Origin: Gammaproteobacteria bacterium
GTDB lineage: Bacteria; Pseudomonadota; Gammaproteobacteria; SZUA-21
DNA: 6,109 bases
Direction: 5' to 3'
Assembly: GCA_027021095.1 (NCBI GenBank)
Contig: JALUUZ010000539.1
Span: 1-6,109, forward strand
Below the pieces are notes generated by a model. The model made no database searches, was not told the DNA's origin, and saw only the letters and a list, made by a program, of their open reading frames with translations. This document shows positions 5,374-6,109 of the stretch, piece by piece. Made by a program: the position numbers and the translations under genes. Numbering within the stretch: the first letter of the stretch is position 1; the number at the start of each line of letters is the position of its first letter.

Positions 5374-5688
5374 TCAATTGAAGATCGAGGCGATCAGGTA
5401 GTTGATTTCTTCCTGTTGTTCACGAATTTCCTTGTTACGCCGAGCCTGTCTATCCAGTTCGCCGCCGTGGTGGAGAGGCCTGGGGATGGTTTTGACCGGT
5501 GTCTTGACAGGCTTTTCAGGGACGGGTTTGCGATTGATCAGGGTGCCTTTCAGGTGTACATACTCGGTAAGCATTTTTCGCAGCATACAGGCGCGTTTGC
5601 GCTTTGAGATTTGCATCAGAATGCGATAGATCTCCGGGTCATCACTGATATTGACCTGTACCTTTGTCGTAATACTCGTTGTTTCCAT
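5374..5688 (-). CDS. Small protein with ribbon-helix-helix-like N-terminus
   Basis: The product is 104 residues, with an excellent ribosome binding site (AGGAG, 5696-5700) seven bases before its ATG. Residues 8-46 fit a ribbon-helix-helix DNA-binding fold: an alternating strand KVQVNI (9-14), helix one about 17-28 (DPEIYRILMQIS), a short basic turn KRKR (29-32), and helix two about 33-46 (ACMLRKMLTEYVHL). A Pro/Lys/Val-rich linker (54-72) then leads to a charged helix (77-100, rich in Arg, Glu and Gln) that could be a coiled coil. In this fold family strand residues contact DNA and dimers bind palindromes; MetJ/Arc-type repressors, antitoxins and plasmid partition proteins share it. No toxin gene is adjacent on this side. 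It converges on flhC. Expression appears real; function is inferred from fold pattern only. Confidence 0.72.
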   Translation of the reverse strand: METTSITTKVQVNISDDPEIYRILMQISKRKRACMLRKMLTEYVHLKGTLINRKPVPEKPVKTPVKTIPRPLHHGGELDRQARRNKEIREQQEEINYLIASIFN

Positions 5689-5695
5689 AAATTCT

Positions 5696-5700
5696 CTCCT
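5696..5700 (-). promoter_or_regulatory. Strong ribosome binding site for the small RHH-like gene
   Basis: On the minus strand AAAAAGGAGAGAATTT precedes the ATG at 5688, giving AGGAG with a seven-base spacer. It supports both the start and the reality of this small gene. Confidence 0.8.
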
Positions 5701-5784
5701 TTTTGCGGTTCTGTGTAACGCTGCGCCGCGCGGGCGCGATTGGCGATGGGTTTCGTTTGCGGATCGTGGTCAGTGAGTGGTGGC

Positions 5785-5982
5785 GGTGCGTACAACGCAC
5801 CCTTCTACTGCGACGGCACAATGGCGCGCCCTGGCTGGCTTTCGCTCTGTCGGAGTGCTCGACATAGTGTCGACTATGCCTGCGCGCTCCTCGGTCGCGA
5901 AAGCCACCCAGGCCGCACCCTTGCACCGTCTCGCTACGAACGGTGGTGAGAAATGGGGGTTAGCCCGCACTTCTCACCACCA
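5785..5982 (+). repeat. Dispersed repeat, first tandem unit with palindromic left block
   Basis: The unit begins with the palindrome ggtgcgtacaacgcacc (5785-5801; arms GGTGCGT/ACGCACC around ACA), the same block as at 541. The core (5803-5982) follows and is repeated exactly 180 bp downstream. The core contains a small hairpin CATAGT-GTCG-ACTATG near 5864-5879. No plausible protein is encoded; open frames on the minus strand are by-products of the GC-rich repeat. No transposase is present. Confidence 0.9.
5942..5981. repeat. Long inverted repeat at the junction of two repeat units
   Basis: GGTGGTGAGAA (5942-5952) pairs perfectly with TTCTCACCACC (5971-5981). The inner part (about TGGGGG, TTAG, CCCGCA) extends the stem with one mismatch. 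The copy at 541-650 ends, and the copy at 384-446 begins, at the middle of this hairpin, so the two arms are probably the terminal inverted repeats of neighbouring elements joined end to end. Confidence 0.75.
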
Positions 5983-6109
5983 TTCTACTGCGACGGCACA
6001 ATGGCGCGCCCTGGCTGGCTTTCGCTCTGTCGGAGTGCTCGACATAGTGTCGACTATGCCTGCGCGCTCCTCGGTCGCGAAAGCCACCCAGGCCGCACCC
6101 TTGCACCGT
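5983..6109 (+). repeat. Dispersed repeat, second tandem unit, cut by the window end
   Basis: All 127 bases are identical to 5803-5929, an exact 180-bp shift. The base immediately before differs (A at 5982, C at 5802). Complete identity over the visible length suggests recent duplication or ongoing gene conversion. The array probably continues beyond the window. Confidence 0.95.

Noticed and set aside
5642..5970. Minus-strand ORFs over the right-end repeats
   Set aside because: They are translations of the dispersed repeat (also seen at 558-848) and overlap the leader of the small RHH-like gene; no ribosome binding site or domain.
5785..6109. CRISPR array
   Set aside because: The period is 180 bp with identical sequence throughout the unit, no short repeat with unique spacers, and no cas genes.

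Overview
The window looks like chromosomal DNA of a moderately GC-rich gammaproteobacterium. The evidence is an S49 (SppA-type) membrane protease, a CheY-like regulator, a sensor-like membrane protein resembling RpfC, and an FlhD/FlhC-type activator pair. Dispersed palindromic repeats lie at both ends. I cannot name the genus. No tRNA, rRNA, CRISPR array or transposase gene was found.

Layout. Positions 1-645 are gene-poor. They hold the probable 3' end of an unrecognised gene (to 173), a short ORF that runs into a repeat (207-419), and two copies of a repeat family (384-446 reverse, 541-650 forward). An S49 peptidase gene follows on the minus strand (646-1680); its 3' end carries four 12-bp tandem repeats and its stop codon lies in the second repeat copy. 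A divergent intergenic region (1681-1929) with two inverted repeats precedes a plus-strand pair: a response regulator with a probable ANTAR RNA-binding tail (1930-2586) and, two bases later, a membrane protein (2589-4016). A 219-bp leader with a hairpin and a possible sigma70 promoter leads to a tight flhD-flhC-like pair (4236-5296). A strong hairpin (5334-5363) separates flhC from a convergent small ribbon-helix-helix gene (5374-5688). The window ends in tandem copies of the repeat with a 180-bp period (5785-6109).

How the genes may work together. The most unusual protein is the membrane protein. Its N-terminus resembles the RpfC (DSF quorum-sensing) input domain, but there is no histidine kinase core. 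It carries a receiver-like domain that has lost most catalytic residues and a C-terminal HPt-like helical domain in which glutamate stands where the phosphorylated histidine should be. Its partner regulator keeps an intact receiver. Downstream lies an FlhDC-type activator whose FlhC has a second four-cysteine zinc-ribbon-like module. A reasonable but unproven model is a signalling island in which a phosphorylation-dead membrane sensor works with an ANTAR regulator, and FlhDC either controls motility or acts like the FlhDC-related SetCD/AcaCD activators of conjugative elements. No flagellar or conjugation genes are visible to decide between these.
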